This document shows, piece by piece, positions 23,801-34,154 of a DNA stretch of 64,000 nt. The notes beneath the pieces were generated by a model that ran no database searches, was not told where the DNA came from, and saw only the letters and a list, made by a program, of their open reading frames with translations. Source of the DNA: Ypsolopha sequella (lineage: Eukaryota; Arthropoda; Insecta; Lepidoptera; Ypsolophidae); the NCBI GenBank assembly GCA_934047225.1, contig OW203994.1, positions 10,325,001 through 10,389,000 of the forward strand, read 5' to 3'. The translations under genes and the position numbers were made by a program. The number at the start of each line of letters is the position of its first letter. Position 1 is the first letter of the stretch.

Positions 23801-26309
23801 AATTTTGTGCAACTGTAACATAATTTGAGACATTGGGACACGAGGGTTGGTTTACGAAACGAACGAAGTGACTTTTCCACAAGTGTCCCAGTGTCTAATT
23901 ATGTTCAGTTGCACACAATACTTTATCTACGACTATTGTCGCTTCCGGGGACAAGTGCCACAGGACAGTACAAAGTGAAGATTTAGATAATTTTGAAATG
24001 TATTTGTATATATTTTAGTTTGTAACGTATTTATCTATGGGCCACAAATGCCTGATAATAAATGATTTGATTTAATTTGATTAAAATATCGTCTTTATTT
24101 ATAATATTTTCAACTAACAATTTCACGAAAAATTAGAAGAAGAAAACTCGGTCATGAACCTAGGGTGCGTCGTCTCGGTAATGCTGCCTTGGAGACCAAT
24201 CAAGGTAAAGGGGGCGTGGCTTAAGAAAAAATGTTGGGACTTATTTCTCGTCCCTGTTGTTGATTGACTCTCTAGCGGTGTTATAATAAATTGGGACAAT
24301 CGCAGCGAAGAATCGCTGTGTTATACTGTGTTATTATAATATCTGATAAACAATGTAGGTACTTATAAAACTGCTTTTGATGTTGCAATTACCTTTGCTT
24401 TCCCATGTTTTTGTACATACATATACATACATACTCGTAAATACTTCGCTCATCCTTATTTTCTGTGTTCATTAGTTTAAGCAATCTTTTGGTTTTGTAC
24501 TTTATAATTATTTGTAAACTTACTAGTGGAATGGATGTAGCTGAAAATCGGCGCTATCTAAATTTTTTTTTTGTAGCACTAAGCTGAGCTACGTCCATTT
24601 ATCAGGGTAATTCTATTTCTTATATTATTATTTTTTTTGCTGTTACATAGTTTTTACAATGTATATTATTCATCCTTGAATATCATTGTTTTTTGTCTTG
24701 TTTTGTTTTTTTTTACCTTGATAATAAAGGTTTTTTCTTTCTTTCTTATTGCAGTAATTATTGCAATAAACAAACTTACAATAATACTATATCATTATGA
24801 CATGTCCACTGAATAAAATTTCTGCCCTCAGCAAAATTTCTTCGACTTGTTTTACGAAAATGGTTGCTAAACTTCTTTTAAGGTGGGCCATCCCGCTCTG
24901 CTGCCATATAATAAATAGTTTATGTGTTTGTGACGTCCTGATGGCTTTGATTTCAATGAAACTTTGAATTGAACACATCTTTATATATATTTCCCTCACC
25001 CCCCACAACGCACTCCGACCCATCTCTCATCAAGAGGTGCAAGATGGCGAGATAAAAAGCGCCGAATTTATGAAATGGTTTCAGGTAAAAACTGTTTTCC
25101 ATGAAACGGTAACTGTTTATTTACAGAAAAGTGTATAAACATAGTTTTCTTTACATGAACGACGTGTTTCTCTTTTTTTATTTCCAGTATAGATAAAATT
25201 ATACAACTTGCTCAACTTTGCGTAAAAACGAGGCAATATTCACGATATCCTGGCAGCTGTTTTGATGGTATTGAAGGCGCTCTTATCCCAAAATCAGTAA
25301 TTTCAAAGTCAAATAGAACTTTCAAATATACGTCTAAAACTTAAAAAAAAAAATACACAATATAGTTCGAACCTTTATCTAGGTCTTCCACGCATGTGTT
25401 ACACGATCAGATAAACTTTGCTCGATAGAAATAACTCACGAACACAGCATGTAATAAGACCTTTCAAATCATGCCATTTCCATAATTCCACTCTTTTATT
25501 AACGAAACATATCTGGTAATATTGCTCTTTAAATTTTCTAAGTCGATTTTTTCTAGGTTTTAATAAACATATCCCTTATTTTTAATCAATTTAAAAACCG
25601 ATAAAAACAACGAAAAAGTACAAAAGTGTGGTTATGTTCTTTACTCCTTACACGTAAAGAAAAAGACAGAGAGTCACTCTTCTGGGATAAGAGCGCCTTA
25701 ATGTATTTCGCATCAACGTAAAAAAGGGGAACGGAGATTCGCTAAATAAAAACTGAAGCAACCATCTAAATCTACTCGCTTGTACGTACGAGCCCAGCAC
25801 GCACACATTCACATCATAGTAAGTCTATGATCCATACTAAATTCACTCAGGCACTTACAAACCGCCGCCGCACCGCCGCTGCTATACTTCGGTTGTTGCT
25901 TAGCGGCAACTCCGTCGCCTTTTTGTCTCGTCTATGGTATTCATATTTCCCGGGGTTTTTTATTATAATCTTAGTGACTTTAGTCAACGTATAGGGGTGT
26001 TGATAAAATAACCGCCAAGCTAAAAACTGACGATAATTAAAAGATACTTCTACGCGAGCTAAGCCGCAGGCATAGGCTAGTAAAATTTCAATATTGATCT
26101 ACCCGGATTGCAGTTATATACTTCTTCACTCCTTTCTCCCCACTGCGTACAAGAAAGTAATAGGTATTATTACCCATCCATGACTTCTGCTCCGTAGTTT
26201 TCATAAGTTCAGGGTCAATTTCCACCAGCGAGGGTATGGCCGAAGCGGAGTAGCCTCTGACGAGTCCAATGATCAGAAACGCAAGCGATGCTCCGAATGT
26301 CAGCCATAA
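14804..26309 (-). CDS. facilitated trehalose/sugar transporter, Tret1-like (5' exon missing)
   Basis: Eight minus-strand exons join in phase: 26174-26309, 20449-20663, 18431-18575, 18121-18259, 17306-17472, 16443-16638, 15815-15998 and 14804-15007 (461 codons to TAA). The product is a 12-span major facilitator of the sugar transporter family. Seen in order: [12 protein letters not shown] in span 1, [12 protein letters not shown] loop motif, [45 protein letters not shown] in span 7, [23 protein letters not shown], and [13 protein letters not shown] at the C-terminus. These are the signatures of insect Tret1-type transporters, which move trehalose or other sugars down their gradient across the plasma membrane. 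The substrate cannot be told from sequence. The short loop between spans 6 and 7 is smaller than usual. The start codon must lie in an exon upstream of 26309 that I could not identify, possibly only a few codons long. All visible domains are intact, with no frameshift. The largest intron (5.5 kb, 20664-26173) is full of mobile elements. Confidence 0.88.
15340..15650. repeat. intronic repeat with (GACA)n block
   Basis: Contains GACAGACAGACGGACAGAGA-type simple repeat (about 15534-15590), preceded by CTTACCTATAACGGCTGAAG and followed by AGGGTCCCGTTTGGCACCCT. This arrangement recurs in lepidopteran interspersed repeats (compare 54590-54675). Confidence 0.45.
16910..17135. repeat. intronic interspersed repeat
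   Basis: The stretch with GTTTGTTTGTTTGTCC, ATGGATCGACATGATTTTTT and CTACTTTTTATCCCGAAATA is a familiar lepidopteran repeat type. It is possibly Helitron-derived but lacks recognisable ends here. Confidence 0.35.
17552..17892 (-). mobile_element. tRNA-derived SINE
   Basis: The minus strand carries a pol III A box TAAGCTCAAGCGGTAGA (17864-17880) and B box GGTTCGATTGCC (17827-17838), followed by about 230 bp of unrelated body and an A/T-rich tail near 17552-17572. It sits inside a transporter intron in the same orientation as the gene. Confidence 0.6.
18580..20160. other. transporter intron, no recognised element
   Basis: AT-rich intron sequence with a small palindrome near 18900-18940 (AGTGAAATGTCGTTTCACT). 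No gene or clear mobile element is seen. Confidence 0.3.
20161..20422. mobile_element. TA-flanked MITE family A, copy 3, beside a splice donor
   Basis: Ends CAAGGTGACTTTTTGATCAT and complement, flanked by TA. It forms a long hairpin with arms of about 120 bp. Its edge is 26 bp from the donor of the transporter exon ending at 20449. Confidence 0.75.
20700..21590. other. transporter intron, no recognised element
   Basis: AT-rich. Short frames on both strands lack protein-like composition. I see nothing to assign. Confidence 0.3.
21597..22011. mobile_element. foldback element, ~415 bp, ~185-bp arms
   Basis: The left arm starts TTAAGGGTCGGAGTTCCGAG. The right arm ends with the complement at about 22009. 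Most of each half pairs with the other (for example GGTAACAAGTGG and AGTAACTTCAGA blocks), leaving a short centre. There is no coding. Confidence 0.75.
22370..22445. repeat. repeat shared with 32650-32725
   Basis: Both copies contain a TTTGAAATT...AATTTACAGAAA block followed by ACTTTGCGATGGCAACATAC. The class is unknown. Confidence 0.5.
22737..23064. mobile_element. hAT-type MITE, 328 bp
   Basis: Imperfect TIRs CATGGTTTCTCAAAGTGGGG (left) and, read inward from the right, CAGGGTTTCTCATACTTGTA. This is the classic hAT end style. An 8-bp target duplication is present: ATCTAGAG (22729-22736) versus GTCTAGAG (23065-23072), 7 of 8 matching. Non-coding. Confidence 0.75.
23481..23741. mobile_element. 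TA-flanked MITE family A, copy 4
   Basis: Left end AAGGTGAAATTTATTTATGC, with GAAGACTCAGTAAGTAGTCG inside. The right end is the complement, closing TGTCACCTTG. Flanked by TA. Confidence 0.7.
23804..23924. repeat. short foldback, ~40-bp arms
   Basis: TTGTGCAACTGTAACATAAT and GACATTGGGACAC pair with GTGTCCCAGTGTC and ATTATGTTCAGTTGCACACAA. Confidence 0.65.
24000..25020. other. transporter intron, no gene; repeat tails
   Basis: Two element-tail-like spots: AATAAATGATTTGATTTAAT near 24059 (also seen at 62595) and a pyrimidine-rich CTTTCTTTCTT tail near 24740 after TTGATAATAAAGG. The rest is unassigned. Confidence 0.3.
25034..25273 (+). repeat. 240-bp repeat shared with the 60.5-kb foldback core
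   Basis: Highly similar to 60519-60775, sharing AAATGGTTTCAGGT, TTTCCATGAAACGGTAA, TTATTTCCAGTATAGATAAA and AACGAGGCAATATT. It includes an acceptor-like TTTATTTCCAG but no open frame. A second mobile copy is the likely explanation. Confidence 0.6.
25276..25700. mobile_element. MITE, ~425 bp, 17-bp TIRs
   Basis: AAGGCGCTCTTATCCCA at the left and TGGGATAAGAGCGCCTT at the right. The interior is AT-rich and non-coding. It abuts the 25034 repeat directly. Confidence 0.65.
25740..26110. other. GC-richer intron stretch with Helitron-like end
   Basis: Holds a CCGCCGCCGCACCGCCGC block near 25862 and a degraded Helitron-like 3' end (AAGCCGCAGGCATAGGCTAGT) ending near 26081. No coding sequence was found. 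Confidence 0.3.
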
Positions 26310-26599
26310 CTGCGAAGGGAATAAAAAAAGTTGTACGCAATGTCAATCAACGTTGACATACATTTCTTTCTTTCTTTCTAACATCGATGTATCTCTATCA
26401 TCTGTTTGAAAATGTGCTTCTTCGTCCAGTAAATGAGCCGGAAAAAGGTGTAAAATGTGGAAAAGTACTTTGGGGAGTTCCTCATTTTTGGCGCTACGGA
26501 AAAAAAATCGACACTTTAAGAACTTGCATATCTACTTCAGTAAATACTGTATTATTTTGATAAAATAGTATATTATTTTTGGAAGCGTTTTCTAGGGAT

Positions 26600-27040
26600 C
26601 TGTTAAAACAGAAACGCGATTGGAGAAATTTGGCTCGATAGAAATATTTATTGAAATGAGGCCCTTTTCAACACCATTTCTCCTGGTTTGACAATATAGA
26701 ATGACATATGGACTACAATTATATTTTATTTGATGAGTTTTAACCTCAGAACATTTAAATTAAATGTTCTGTGGTTTTAACAGTATCTAGGACCTAGTTA
26801 AACGAAATTTTGATAGCAACTTACATTTTATATGAATAAAAAACCGACTTTTTGCTACTTTTCCACGAATCCGTCCCTCTCGCACCGAAGGCTTTTTCGC
26901 ATATGGAGTAACAGGGACGCTAAAACTTTTAAATATCGCCTTAATGCAGCGGTCATACTGACGAAAGTTCCTGGGAGTCAAAAAACACGTGAAACAAGAT
27001 ATTTTTCTAATCGTATATTTTTTTAATGACAGCTTCTTTT
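26600..27040. repeat. interspersed repeat family B, copy 1
   Basis: Shares with 50060-50372 and 56845-57115 a block AACGCGATTGGA, then CTCGATAGAAAT and TTTTCCACGAATCCGTCCC, CGCATATGGAGTAACAGGGA. The minus-strand frame across it is incidental. Confidence 0.6.
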
Positions 27041-27089
27041 TGAGGCACAAATCTCCTAACTTTATCATTTTCGGAAATAATGCAGGTCA

Positions 27090-27833
27090 GTGCTGATGAA
27101 TGTTCCTGGGGTATATGGGGTATATAATTCAAATGTAATTCAAGTGGATGGTAATTTGCTTTTGCAGGGCTCCAAGCTGGAGTTAGTTAACGAAACAAAG
27201 TTTTTAGGCATTACGGTAGACTCTCGTCTTCAGTGGGGTCCCCACATAGAAGCCCTATGTGGTAGACTTAGTTCGGCCGCATACGCTGTTAGACGCATAA
27301 GACAAATTACTGATGTAGATACTGCTAGACTAGTCTATTTTAGTTACTTTCACAGCATTATGTCATACGGCATGCTGTTATGGGGTAGAGCCGCGGATAC
27401 AGACACAGTCTTTGTTTTGCAGAAGAGAGCAATTCGGGCTATTTATAATATGAAGCACCGGGATTCATTAAGAGAAAAGTTCAAAGAAATTAATATATTA
27501 ACGGTTCCTTGTGAATATATTTACCAAGTCCTTAGATATGTCAGAAAAAATGTTGAGTCTTTCCCAAGGCTTGGTAAGCAACATTGTAAGGAGAACAGAA
27601 ATAAGCATAAACTGGCTTTTCCAAAAATCAGACTCGCTAAGGTGAGTACCTCTTTTGTAGGACATGGTATAAGATTTTACAATAAACTTCCAAAGGAGGT
27701 CCTTACTTTGTCAGAGAATAAGTTTAAACTGTATATTAAGCAGGGCCTATTGAAAAAGGCATATTATAAAATAAATGAATATTTGGATGATGGTGAAGCA
27801 TGGTGTTACAGTGATAATGATAGTAAGTTATAA
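27090..27833 (+). pseudogene. non-LTR retrotransposon RT C-terminal fragment
   Basis: An open frame of 247 codons corresponds to the region after the reverse transcriptase catalytic core in Jockey/CR1-like elements: ETKFLGITVDSRLQW, then SYFHSIMSYGMLLWG and QKRAIRAIYNM, all typical of the thumb and connection. The palm with the YADD/FADD motif is absent, so the copy is 5'-truncated at about 27100, the usual result of incomplete target-primed reverse transcription. The frame ends at TAA near 27831 and is followed by a non-coding 3' region that may run to the TTTGAA-repeat tail at 28472-28492. It lies on the opposite strand to the transporter, upstream of its first visible exon. Inactive. Confidence 0.8.
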
Positions 27834-28170
27834 TTTAATTAAATAGTATAATTTCTTAACTTATGATTCCTCTAAGGTGTAAACATTAATTGATTACAGA
27901 CTGTTAAAGGAAAAGGACTATATGAGACAGGTAGACAAAGATATATATGTTTTGTCTTTTTTTCATTAACCTGAATTCCTGCTGTCTTGTATTTTCTTAT
28001 CCCTTGGTTAAAGTAGATATAAGTCATATATTGTATAGTATAAGTTTTATGTTGAAAAAAAAAAAAGACATGATCTTGCTAAGTTTCTTGCCCTTCTTCT
28101 TAGCAAGACTAATCGAATGGGCGGAGGTAGGCATGTATTTATATATGTAACCTATTAGTATGTAGTATAT

Positions 28171-28296
28171 AGGATGGGGTTTGGTCGACCGCCTGGATTC
28201 GTGCTGGGGGCTCGGTTGGTGATCATTGAACCTTGTTCCTGGTCCCTGGCCGGGTCTCCGGTATGGGTTCGGGCGGCTGATTGGATTTTACCTTGT
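28171..28296. mobile_element. family A MITE, short GC-shifted copy
   Basis: Contains GGTCTCCGGTATGGGTTCGG near its right end and closes with TTTTACCTTG. The left half is a diverged complement. A to G shifts make it more GC-rich than the other copies. It interrupts the 3' region of the 27.1-kb LINE. Confidence 0.5.
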
Positions 28297-28471
28297 ATAA
28301 TATATATTTTACCTATCATTTTAATCGTAAATATATTGCTACATAAATTAAATAAACCTTTAATTTAGTTCATGTACATTTATTATTTTATTACATATAT
28401 TTTCTTTATTAGATTAAATTTGACGTGTAAAAAGTGTATATATCTATACCTGCTTTGCAAAATAAACTATT

Positions 28472-28492
28472 TGAATTTGAATTTGAATTTGA
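28472..28492 (+). repeat. (TTTGAA)n tail
   Basis: About three and a half units of TTTGAA follow AATAAACTA. This looks like the simple-repeat 3' end of a non-LTR element. Confidence 0.55.
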
Positions 28493-28799
28493 GTATCTTA
28501 GGAACGCGTGAAAAAAGTAATTTCTCAAATCGCTGCTGTTCCACTACCTTCCGGGCATGAACCTATCTTCCGGGTTATTTACTGGATTAACTTTAGACAA
28601 CTAACACGAATTAAAAAAAAATGAGTATTCCTAACTTTTTTCAGGAGCCCAGATTATTTATACACTTATAAGTAATAAGTTCACTTTACTTCAAGGAATT
28701 AATGGTATATGTGATCACTTCGTGATGGAACATTTTAACAATGATAGAAAATTTAAAAATACGTGCACTATGTTCCACTATTACATTTAAGCACGATCA

Positions 28800-28838
28800 C
28801 GCTACCGGTTTCATCGGTTTAATCGACATCTTCAGGCG
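28800..28838 (-). ncRNA. hammerhead ribozyme-like motif, inverted copy
   Basis: Complementary-arm version: CGC, CTGAAGA, extra T, stem II GTCG/CGAT (one wobble) with a larger loop, GAAA, ACCGGT, A, GCG. Slightly weaker stem II than the plus-strand copy. Confidence 0.45.
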
Positions 28839-28978
28839 AAAACAATTAGAAAACAGTCACAATCACATATTTGTCTGTTAATTATTATACCAGTTTCTGT
28901 TATTAGTCACTAAATGTAAACATTATTTATAATAATTAACAGACAAATATGTGATTGTGACTGTTTTCAAATTGTTTT

Positions 28979-29017
28979 CGCCTGAAGATGTCGATTAAAT
29001 CGACGAAACCGGTAGCG
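28979..29017 (+). ncRNA. hammerhead ribozyme-like motif
   Basis: Stem I CGC (28979-28981) pairs with GCG (29015-29017). Core CTGAAGA is at 28982-28988, with an extra T at 28989. Stem II GTCGAT/ATCGAC has a TAA loop (28990-29004). GAAA is at 29005-29008. Stem III is the self-complementary ACCGGT (29008-29013), which could only pair between two molecules. A at 29014 is the cleavage position. The extra base before stem II departs from the consensus. Confidence 0.5.
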
Positions 29018-29545
29018 TAATCGTGCTTAAATATATTAGTGGAACATAGTGCACGTATTTTTCAATTTTCTATCACCTTACTTCAGCTCAATCAACTAGT
29101 CGCCCTTGATAAATTGTAATCCGTAACGTGACGTTAATTTGATTACATCATTATTGTGAAAAAAGTTAGTTCAGGGTTACTATTACAGTTTATTAGTGTG
29201 ATTCCTATTGAAATTATCTCGATTTACAAGTAACAATACTATGTTTCAATTGCTACTGTGTTTGACTCATCTGTTTGTAGTTTTGTACCATCGCAGAAAT
29301 CAGTAGTCAATTACGTTGGTAAGTAATAAAGAGGAAAACACCGATACAGGAAGACTAAGCCAAAGAAGGCTTTTTGTGTGTATACCGTAACGAGTACATA
29401 CGTAACCAACTTCTTGAGCATATTTATTATTTTATTAGAAACAATAAGTGGTCTGTCCAGATATCTAAAAAAACTGCTCAGTTTTCATGTATGGGAAACC
29501 GCTGAAGTTTTGGGTCAACAATTCTACATAAAATATCAAAAGTTC

Positions 29546-29723
29546 AGGCCCGGTAGCATAGTGTTTAATCGCGCGCGACGCGGCTTAGTTGAATCACAGG
29601 TGCGAGGAGCGTGACTTACTGTCTAGCATACTGTTTAATCGCAAAAACATCGTGTCACGCTCCTCGCACTTGTGATTCAACTAAATGGCGTCGCACGCGA
29701 TTAAACACTATGCTACGAGACCT
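29546..29723. repeat. foldback, 178 bp
   Basis: The arms, of about 62 bp, contain CATAGTGTTTAATCGCG, GTTGAATCACAGGTGCGAGG and complements. GC- and CpG-rich compared with the flanks. Confidence 0.7.
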
Positions 29724-29729
29724 GCACTC

Positions 29730-30076
29730 AAAAAGTAAAGACCCGTGACAAATGAATGGAGGGACGAACAACAGACTGACATTCTGAGTGGCTCCTACAG
29801 CTTGGCAAAAAAATGAGGGCCACAACATAACCCACAAGTTTTCATTTCGTGTTAGGTAAGATAATAAAGAAATCCATTGAGATACCTATTTTATATATAT
29901 GCTTATTATTAAACAATATATTAATTAATAACAATATAACATTTTTTTATTATATTTCGAAATAAGATATTTTGAAAAAAAAAACTATGTGTAAGAATAT
30001 GGGCTGAAGAACTGCAATACCTTTGCCTAGCAATAAATAAATCACTAGCTGTCAATGTCAAGTGTCACTAACATTT
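29730..30076. other. no recognised gene or element
   Basis: AT-rich spacer between two foldbacks. Nothing to assign. Confidence 0.3.
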
Positions 30077-30345
30077 GATATATCGAGGGCATCAAGCTGA
30101 AAGGGCGTATCTACAAAAATATAAAAGTATCGTCTAGTTATTTATAAATATTTTCTTTAAATTTAAAAACGCTTTTTCACGTCGTAGACTTAAGCATAAT
30201 AGTACCTATAACCAGTGGAGCAACCGTTACTTTTTCAGTACATCATAGAGCTAATAAATATGGAGATTTTCCCAAAAAAGTCGGAAATTTCGGAATTCAC
30301 AAAATCTGTAGATACGCCTTTTCAGTTTGATGCCCTCGATATCAT
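30077..30345. repeat. foldback, ~39-bp arms
   Basis: TCGAGGGCATCAAGCTGAAA and GGGCGTATCTACA at the left pair with TGTAGATACGCC and TTTCAGTTTGATGCCCTCGA at the right. The open frame of 110 codons overlapping it is incidental. Confidence 0.65.
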
Positions 30346-30349
30346 GCTA

Positions 30350-31045
30350 TTAGGCTGTCACGCCATTTTTTTTGTACAAATTAGAATTGTTGCCGACAAA
30401 AGCAAGAGACCCATTATGCCCACAAGGCTTTTGTTTAAAAATCCAAGATTTAAAAAATCATTTATGTATGTAAAAATCCAAATTTTGCGAAAGGGTAAAA
30501 TACAAATCCCTTGGCTTTTTACCAACTTTATAAAATTAGCGGGTTAATAGTTTAAAATCTTGTATATATGATTATATGTTTATATTGCGACCAAAACTAC
30601 GAGCAAAATATTTAGTTCCACCCTTAGATTTAGGATTAAATCTATGGTTCCACCGTTATCGCGTCAAAATTTGACATTTTACTGTTATACAGTATAATGA
30701 AGACGGCGTTGGGACCTGTGTCGGTCGCTCGCTACACTGAAAGGAACGCAGCTCTGAGTGGTGATAATTTGCCCAGTATCCGTCTCAAAAGAGGAAGATA
30801 ACGACTTGGGTGATGTAACCCGTATTATATCCATATTATCCTGCCCGACCGATTTGATTTATTTAACTTTTTAAACGCGTTATATCTTTACAGCGCTGCC
30901 TATTTAGTTCTGAATACTGTTTGAAAGAGGTCTGCTAAAATCGTAGTCTTTTCCTACCCCTCTTGGAAACCTCAGAATACTTATTCTGAGTGGGAAACAG
31001 TCCTATGAATTTTAGACACTATATAGAATTCCTATTACATACCTA
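30350..31045. other. no recognised gene or element
   Basis: Unique-looking AT-rich DNA. No protein-like frame on either strand. Confidence 0.3.
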
Positions 31046-31048
31046 GTT

Positions 31049-31432
31049 TCAAGCAATATTTTTTATACTTTGCCTAGTCATTCTATGGAATACACATATG
31101 TATATCCTAAGTATATGGGAATACCATAGATTTTTCATCACACCTATTCGAAAAACGACAATTGGCTTTAGAGGATAGCAGAAGCTAAAAATTGTATATG
31201 CTATCCTGCTGTCTGTGTTGGAACTTGACGACATTGTTAATTTATGAACGGCTATCTTGTGACCCCTGCTTAAAATACATTGTTCTTTTCGTAATGAATC
31301 CTTAGGAAAACGTTGTCTTCCTATATTTTTACAATTAGCCATAACGCACGAGCTGACCATGTTGAAAGTTGAATGAAACACCAAGCTATTATTAACGTCT
31401 TGTGATTTAAGTAATGTAGATAAAAACAACAC
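31049..31432 (-). pseudogene. possible THAP-domain (transposase) relic
   Basis: A 127-codon frame contains MVSSCVMANCKNIGRQRFPK followed by DSLRKEQ. This resembles the first half of a THAP zinc finger (C-x4-C-x-N ... FPKD ... R), a DNA-binding domain found in P-element and other transposases and in some host regulators. The second Cys-His pair is not evident. The frame continues into composition unlike a folded domain (many Ser, Ile, Arg). The upstream start would be inside the frame. It may be a chance match. No neighbouring transposase domain was found. Confidence 0.25.
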
Positions 31433-31449
31433 GAAATAAACACAACAAA

Positions 31450-32650
31450 ATGTGAAGGCATTGACTTGACTTGTTTTAAAATTTTTTAGCCCTCAGAAAA
31501 TCGCCGCCCACCGATTAAAAAATAATCTTAGCTTTTTGACACTTGGTAACGCCATTTATATCGACGTCACGAACGATTGTATAAAAGAAAAAAAAAACAA
31601 GAAAATTTTGGCAAGAATTATGGAGCGTATAAAATGTTAGTACATAAAAAAATCAACAGGTGTATAAATAAATGAAAAAAAAAAAAGTTTTATTTCTTTC
31701 AAAAGTTTCAAATAGCAAAGGTGGTGACTCCTTTTAAGCCTGAAAAGGCCTGCGTCAGGCCTTTAATATAATTAAAATAATATTTAATTATTTTGTTTAA
31801 ATAGCGAATGAATGTAGCTACAGCCAGATGGGAGTGAAACAGGAAGACGTATTAAAATTATTTTAAATTACAATAAAAGGTTTATACTAGTTAACTATAA
31901 CTAGTGAACTCAATCGCTGTTAGATATGAATTAAATATAATAAATAAGGTAATCTATGTATAGCAATGCTACATCGACAAATTCCGCACGTACTATCGCG
32001 TACTACTGTCAGCAGCAGGCCAGCAGCATCTTCGACTTATTAGTCATCAAAATGCTGCGATTGCAAGTTTTTCCGATGGATATGAATGTAGGCACATAGC
32101 GTACATAATCATTTTGGTAAATAAAAAGTTTTAATGCGAATTTAGTTGCAGCAGTTGTATAACATATGGTGATGCCTTCTTTGATGAAACGGGCTAGGCA
32201 CTATAATAATTGATAGCAGTGTAAGATAATTATACAAAAAAAAAGGAATTTTTGTCGGTATTTCATGCACCACGCAAAAACTACTGAACGGGTTTTGTTG
32301 CAGTTACCACTGTAGGATTTTCAGCAGTGAGACATTGATTACAAAGAAAGAACAGTTACTTTTTATTGCGTGGCCGCATTATCTTCTTCCACACGGTCCT
32401 GGGCATTAGCTAGTTACAAAATAAATTATTATTGTTAATTTAAGACACTTAGAATTATCAGTTACTACCACAGTTACTTCACGCGTGTAAAATCGCTGGA
32501 CTGTGTTAGCTGATCGCTATAGTTTCCACATGCTAAGGTTTCATCAAGATAACGACTGCTGTTTAGTCAGACAACTTTTTGAGGCTACGGCTGACCGAAC
32601 GCTTTCTGCAGTGCTTGTGATACCAGATTGCTAGATTGAAAAACCCGCCA
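31450..32650. other. no recognised gene; small hairpins
   Basis: A short palindromic spot CCTGAAAAGGCCTGCGTCAGG lies near 31739-31759. The rest is AT-rich with no protein-like frame. Confidence 0.3.
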
Positions 32651-32725
32651 AAATTTTGAGGTAAAAGAGTTTTGAAATTCTAATTTACAGAAATCAGTGA
32701 AAACTTTGCGATGGCAACATACACA
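32650..32725. repeat. repeat shared with 22370-22445
   Basis: Contains TTTGAAATTCTAATTTACAG and ACTTTGCGATGGCAACATAC, as at 22.4 kb. Confidence 0.5.
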
Positions 32726-32924
32726 ATATGTAGGTCATAAGGTTTTGCTGAATAACTATTGAGTGAATTTTCAATTTAAGGGATCTGTTTCGATTAATTA
32801 GAAAAAAGTGGATTTTCACAATCCGGCTGCAAAACCGCTCTTAAATAATCCGTAACCAAAGATTTATGGTTTCCGTACTCGAAGGATACCATAAACTGTC
32901 CGTTCCTATGTCACAGACGCATCC

Positions 32925-33838
32925 ACCTTTGAAAGCCAAGAAATGGGGATCCACAGGCAAAGCTAATTACAGATGTCGCTAACATAGGCCCGGCCACTAA
33001 ACACTACGGTCCGGCTATGTCAAACTTTGTTGTTGTGTGTTCCGGTTTTCCTACTGTTTTTCTCCAATATCTCGAACTTTTTTACTTCCTCTTATCACCT
33101 GTATTCCAATATTTTATATATTTGATATTGTTATTATAAAATAGAATTCATTCTGAATTTTGGTAACAGTACAGTGTTATGAAATATCCCATTTATAAGC
33201 TATAAGTACATAAATATATTCTTAACAAGTACATTAAGTACACACATATACAGTTAAATTTATATTTTCTTTTAATTTAACATACATTTTGTTTCAGGGG
33301 CGTCCCAAACACAATAAATAAATATTAACGAAAAGTAATTATGATTCAGCCGATGTTAGGCACATTATGAACACTTATTTTTTACACTCAGCAAAATAAC
33401 TATCAAACATCTATTAAAAGTAGATAGAAAACAGCAAATAAAACGCCGTACAATATTCATAAAGGTACACAACCTGAAACAAAATGTATGATAAAATTAA
33501 AAGAAAATATAAATTTAACTGTATGTGTGTACTTAATCTACTTGTTAAGAAAATATGTATGTACTTATAAATGGATATTTCATAACACTCTATTGTTATT
33601 ATGATATTCAATTTTAATATGGGTTTTTTGGGAATCAATTAACACCGTTATTATAGCAAACTGGTTCGGCACACAAAGGCATGAATCCAAGAAATTAATC
33701 GAAATTCACAAAAAACTACGCAGATACCATAACATTGAACTGAAATGACAGATTTTCATGGCCGGATCGACAATGCGCCATCTACAGGGATAATTTGGCA
33801 GTGTGGATCCCCATTGAAAGCCTATTACATCCTACTTA
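32925..33838. repeat. large nested foldback, ~0.9 kb
   Basis: Outer imperfect arms (about 32930-33005 and 33755-33838) share AATGGGGATCCACA and a CGGCC block. Inner arms (about 33140-33275 and 33490-33605) share AAATATAAATTTAACTGTAT and GAAATATCC blocks. The short frame at 33414-33638 is a by-product of the arm. Confidence 0.6.
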
Positions 33839-34154
33839 CCAAACGACATGGCAATTCAAATTATTTTTTTCTAGTCATGCATAGTCATTAAATCATTAAC
33901 CATATTGTTACCTTTTCATTGCCAATACCAGTTCACCTTGAAATTCTCACGGAAGTTCAACCAGAAATGATACAGATGAACAGCTTTTGCAGCGATGGAA
34001 AAGACAATTAAATGTTTACCCGGAACAAGGGTCTATCGCCAAATGCTGACTATAGGTATTCAATCAAAAGAATCAATACATATCCCTTTTAAAATCACCA
34101 GATAATTCCGCACTTGCCGGAATAGCCACCCTGCAGCACAATTAAAAACTTTTT

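Larger units (their letters stand above)
28742..29075. mobile_element. foldback element with hammerhead-like motif in both arms
   Basis: Arms of about 145 bp (28742-28887 and 28929-29075) start TGATAGAAAATTTAAAAATA and end with the complement. Each arm carries a hammerhead-like core read outward (28979-29017 on plus, 28800-28838 on minus). Penelope-like retroelements are known to carry type I hammerheads in terminal repeats. No reverse transcriptase or GIY-YIG sequence is present here. Confidence 0.7.
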
